NCBI GenBank assembly: GCA_900548615.1
Contig: URKW01000090.1
Span: 1 to 8,043 of the forward strand
DNA: 8,043 nucleotides
Direction of reading: 5' to 3'
From: an uncultured Eubacteriales bacterium
GTDB taxonomy: Bacteria; Bacillota; Clostridia; Oscillospirales; Oscillospiraceae
The notes under the pieces were generated by a model that had not been told where the DNA came from, made no database searches, and saw nothing but the letters and a program-made list of their open reading frames with translations. The position numbers were made by a program, and so were the translations under genes. Shown piece after piece: positions 6,120 to 8,043 of the stretch. Each line of letters opens with the position of its first letter. Position 1 is the stretch's first letter.

Positions 6120-6154
6120 AAGCGGCATCCGGAAGTAACGGAAAGGAGACAGGC

Positions 6155-6673
6155 ATGAAACGGTCAACGAAAGAGCTGGCGCTGTGCGGTGTGATGACGG
6201 CGCTGAGCGTGGTGCTGCTGTGCCTGGGCGGCGTGATCCCGTTGGCAGTATACGCTTGTCCGATGCTGGCTTCCTGTGCGCTGCTGGTATTGCGGGAGAT
6301 GTGCCGTGCCCAATACGCGTGGTGCTGTTGGGCGTCGGTGGCGCTTTTGACGCTGCTGCTTGGACCGGACAAGGAGGCTGCCGCGCTGTATCTGTTTCTG
6401 GGCTACTATCCGCTGCTTCAGCCGAAGCTTGACGCGATCCGGCGGCCCGCTCTGCGCTGGATGGCAAAGCTGGCGCTGGCGGTCGTGTCCGTGGGCACCA
6501 TGTACCTGGTGCTGCTGTATGTGCTGGGACTGACGCAGGTGACGGAGGAATTTGCCGATACCGCGCCGTGGCTGCTCTGGATAACGGCTGCGCTGGGACT
6601 GGTCGTATTTATTGTATATGATATCCTGCTGCGCCGGTTCGCCATTCTGTGGCGCAGACGGCGGAAGCGGTGA
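6155..6673 (+). CDS. Small polytopic membrane protein, ECF-transporter S-component-like
   Basis: A 172-residue, strongly hydrophobic protein with about six membrane segments (roughly 8-30, 32-48, 54-70, 75-90, 105-127 and 138-160) and a very basic end, RRRRKR. The opening KELALCGVMTALSVVLLCLGG resembles the first helix of S components, the substrate-binding subunits of ECF vitamin transporters, and the size fits. No known substrate motif is recognised, so it could equally be an uncharacterised membrane family of the Oscillospiraceae. AAAGGAG stands seven bases before the ATG. It is first in an operon, 22 bases before thiamine diphosphokinase and followed by a DUF4430 lipoprotein, which favours a vitamin role without proving it. 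The general ECF ATPases and T subunit would have to be encoded elsewhere. Confidence 0.6.
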   Translation: MKRSTKELALCGVMTALSVVLLCLGGVIPLAVYACPMLASCALLVLREMCRAQYAWCCWASVALLTLLLGPDKEAAALYLFLGYYPLLQPKLDAIRRPALRWMAKLALAVVSVGTMYLVLLYVLGLTQVTEEFADTAPWLLWITAALGLVVFIVYDILLRRFAILWRRRRKR

Positions 6674-6695
6674 GCTTACTGGGGAGGCAGACATT

Positions 6696-7310
6696 ATGGC
6701 CTGTATTATTTTTGGGGCGGGCAGCTACTATGGCCTGACTCGTCGGCCGGAGCCGGGCGACTATATCATCGCCGCCGACGGCGGCTGGCAGTACTGCAAA
6801 CAGGAGGGTATCGTGCCGGATCTTCTGCTGGGGGACTTTGACTCGCTGGCGGTAGTGCCGGATTTTGCCCATATCCACCGCGTGCCGGTGGAAAAGGATG
6901 ACAGCGATATGATGCTGGCCATCAAGGACGGCCTGTCCCACGGCCAGATAGAGTTTCATTTGTACGGCGGGATGGGCGGCGTGCGCAGCGACCATACGCT
7001 GGCCAACATACAGTCACTGCTGTATCTGACTTGCCACGGCGCACGGGGCTGGCTCTACGGCGACAAGGAACAGTATACGGTCATCCGCAACGAGAGCATT
7101 ATGTTCCCATCGAAGGAACGGGGCATCATGTCGGTGTTCTGCATGGGTGCGGATGCGGAAGGTGTGTCGATCTCCGGTGCGCAGTATCCGCTGGACAACG
7201 CGCCGCTGTCGGCGGAGTTTCCGCTGGGCGTCAGCAATCATTTTGTGGGCAATCCGATCACGGTATCGGTGCGCAAAGGCAGTCTGTTGATCGGGCTGCT
7301 GGATAAATAA
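6696..7310 (+). CDS. thiN: Thiamine diphosphokinase (thiamine pyrophosphokinase)
   Basis: A 204-residue protein with the full set of family motifs: AADGG at 26-30, PDLLLGDFDS at 41-50 (acidic metal-binding residues), KDDSD at 67-71, and GGMGGVRSDHTLAN at 91-104, which binds ATP and metal. The C-terminal beta domain has VSNHFVG, where most relatives have SNE, and ends VRKGSLLI. The enzyme transfers pyrophosphate from ATP to thiamine in the cytoplasm, giving thiamine diphosphate, so it serves thiamine salvage. The start at 6696 is chosen because GGGGAGG lies eight bases upstream. An earlier ATG at 6612 in the same frame would lie inside the preceding gene and add residues the family lacks. Confidence 0.93.
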   Translation: MACIIFGAGSYYGLTRRPEPGDYIIAADGGWQYCKQEGIVPDLLLGDFDSLAVVPDFAHIHRVPVEKDDSDMMLAIKDGLSHGQIEFHLYGGMGGVRSDHTLANIQSLLYLTCHGARGWLYGDKEQYTVIRNESIMFPSKERGIMSVFCMGADAEGVSISGAQYPLDNAPLSAEFPLGVSNHFVGNPITVSVRKGSLLIGLLDK

Positions 7311-7324
7311 GGAGGATTTGAATC

Positions 7325-7792
7325 ATGAAGAAGTTTTTAGCAATCATTCTGGCCTTGGTCATGACCCTGAGTCTGGTGGCCTGCGGCAGCACGCCTGCCC
7401 AGCAGCCGGACAGCGGCAATGATGCCAACGTGGAAGCTAATGACGGCGCCAATACGGATGCCGACGTTAAGGTACCGGTAGTCACCGACGGTGCCGTTCT
7501 GGGTGAGGGTGCTCACAGCTTCACGCTGGAGATCACCGATGCTGACGGCAAGACCATCACCGCCACCGTCAATTCGGATGAAAAGACGCTGGGGGCGGCG
7601 CTCAGCAAGCTGAACGTCATTCAGGGCGAGAACGGCCTGTATACGACGGTCAACGGCGTTACCTATGATTATAATGCCGACCACGCTTATTGGGCGTTCT
7701 ATGTTAACGGCGAGTATGCGCAGGTGGGTATGGACGATACGGAGATCGTGGACGGTGCTGTTTATAAGCTGGCGATCGAGAAAGCAGAGTAA
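7325..7792 (+). CDS. DUF4430-domain lipoprotein
   Basis: A 155-residue exported protein. Residues 1-20 form a lipoprotein signal (MKKFLAIILALVMTLSLVAC), with the lipobox LVAC putting the lipidated Cys at position 20. A low-complexity linker rich in Asn, Asp and Ala (about 24-52) follows. Residues from about 60 to the end are a DUF4430 domain, related to the C-terminal domain of transcobalamin, with TLGAALSKL, the Tyr-rich NGVTYDYNADHAYWAFYVNG and a closing beta strand. It is probably tethered to the outside of the membrane and binds a ligand or presents it to a transporter. Cobalamin is possible, but the ligand is not shown. AAGGAGG lies nine bases before the ATG and only 14 bases separate it from thiN, so it is the last gene of the operon. 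Confidence 0.88.
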   Translation: MKKFLAIILALVMTLSLVACGSTPAQQPDSGNDANVEANDGANTDADVKVPVVTDGAVLGEGAHSFTLEITDADGKTITATVNSDEKTLGAALSKLNVIQGENGLYTTVNGVTYDYNADHAYWAFYVNGEYAQVGMDDTEIVDGAVYKLAIEKAE

Positions 7793-7810
7793 GCATAAAC
7801 GGAGCTTCTG

Positions 7811-7837
7811 AAAAGCGGGTCTTTTGGCCCGCTTTTT
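7811..7837 (+). terminator. Terminator of the thiN operon
   Basis: AAAAGCGGG (7811-7819) pairs with CCCGCTTTT (7828-7836), and two further pairs (7820-7821 with 7826-7827) leave a TTTT loop. A T-run (7833-7837) follows. It lies 18 bases after the DUF4430 stop. Confidence 0.9.
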
Positions 7838-7889
7838 GCTGTGCTAATGGCAGATGTAAACTTTTTTGATAGAATTTGTAAAAAATGTG

Positions 7890-7918
7890 TTGACAAAGGG
7901 GAAAAGGTGTGGTAATCT
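7890..7918 (+). promoter_or_regulatory. Tandem promoter P1 of a probable stable RNA operon
   Basis: TTGACA (7890-7895) and TAATCT (7913-7918) are 17 bases apart, with T- and A-tracts upstream at 7862-7867 and 7880-7885. The initial transcript begins near ACTGTCCGCG (7925-7934) and can form a small hairpin, CTGTC with GACAG (7926-7942). No ribosome site or start codon follows. Confidence 0.82.
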
Positions 7919-7967
7919 AACCTAACTGTCCGCGAGAGACAGCAGTCCGGTCGAAATCGAGACAACG

Positions 7968-7993
7968 AAAAACATCGAAAAAAGATGAAAAAA
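7968..7993. other. Three helically phased A-tracts upstream of P2
   Basis: A-runs at 7968-7972, 7978-7983 and 7988-7993 have centres about 10 bases apart, matching one turn of the helix, and end five bases before the P2 -35 box. Such phasing gives intrinsic bending and an AT-rich contact for RNA polymerase alpha subunits. Confidence 0.6.
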
Positions 7994-7997
7994 GTAG

Positions 7998-8026
7998 TTG
8001 ACAAGATGGCTGACATGTGATATAGT
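7998..8026 (+). promoter_or_regulatory. Tandem promoter P2 of a probable stable RNA operon
   Basis: TTGACA (7998-8003) and TATAGT (8021-8026) are 17 bases apart. The expected start lies near ACTGTTCCGCG (8031-8041), nearly the same word as behind P1. Two strong tandem promoters and no coding start before the edge fit an rRNA or tRNA operon beginning beyond 8043. Confidence 0.85.
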
Positions 8027-8043
8027 AATGACTGTTCCGCGGT

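Noticed and set aside
6046..6154. Possible TPP or cobalamin riboswitch before the operon containing thiN
   Set aside because: The leader is too short and lacks the CTGAGA word of the TPP switch. No matching stems were seen.
6164..6694. Minus-strand open frame of 176 codons opposite the S-like membrane gene
   Set aside because: The product is a Gln/His/Arg-rich shadow. The plus frame is a normal membrane protein with a good ribosome site.

Overview
The window looks like a chromosomal segment of a GC-rich gut Clostridia, most probably the Oscillospiraceae (Flavonifractor/Lawsonibacter/Oscillibacter-like). The grounds are strong AGGAGG ribosome binding sites, TTGACA/TATAAT promoters, a HAAS/DUF1700 gene, an ECF sigma factor with a membrane partner, a DUF4430 lipoprotein, and a tRNA-Gln of Gram-positive type with encoded CCA. 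The assignment rests on gene content recognised by eye, not on a database search.

Layout, left to right. Bases 3-83 are the 3' end of an amino-acid-type ABC transporter ATPase, closed by a strong hairpin terminator. Bases 68-3448 hold the wreck of an exporter locus. On the minus strand, in transcription order, are a 5'-truncated MMPL/RND-type permease, a YhgE/Pip-like secreted coiled-coil protein with an in-frame TAG, a HAAS/DUF1700 membrane protein broken by two compensating frameshifts, and a short membrane-protein tail. On the plus strand is the C-terminal part of a TetR-type regulator. The permease and the regulator meet head to head at about 3017-3030 without their 5' ends or a shared promoter region, which points to a single deletion across a divergent promoter. 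A bidirectional terminator follows at 3465-3503.

Bases 3523-5027 (minus) are an intact sigma/anti-sigma pair: an ECF sigma factor overlapping by four bases a membrane-anchored DUF4179-like partner. Bases 5210-5749 (minus) encode a small membrane protein like the glycosyl-4,4'-diaponeurosporenoate acyltransferase (CrtO) family, driven by a consensus promoter. Next is a single tRNA-Gln(CTG) on the minus strand with its own consensus promoter and terminator.

Bases 6155-7792 (plus) are a tight three-gene operon: an S-component-like small membrane protein, thiamine diphosphokinase, and a DUF4430 lipoprotein, ended by a terminator at 7811-7837. This could be a vitamin uptake and activation unit, although the substrate is not shown by the sequence. 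The last 200 bases carry two tandem consensus promoters, with helically phased A-tracts before the second and a repeated initially transcribed sequence. No start codon follows, so a stable RNA operon (rRNA or tRNA) probably begins just past the right edge.

I see no CRISPR array, insertion sequence, integrase or clearly new defence or mobile system. The most notable things are the decayed exporter locus and the promoter architecture at the right edge.
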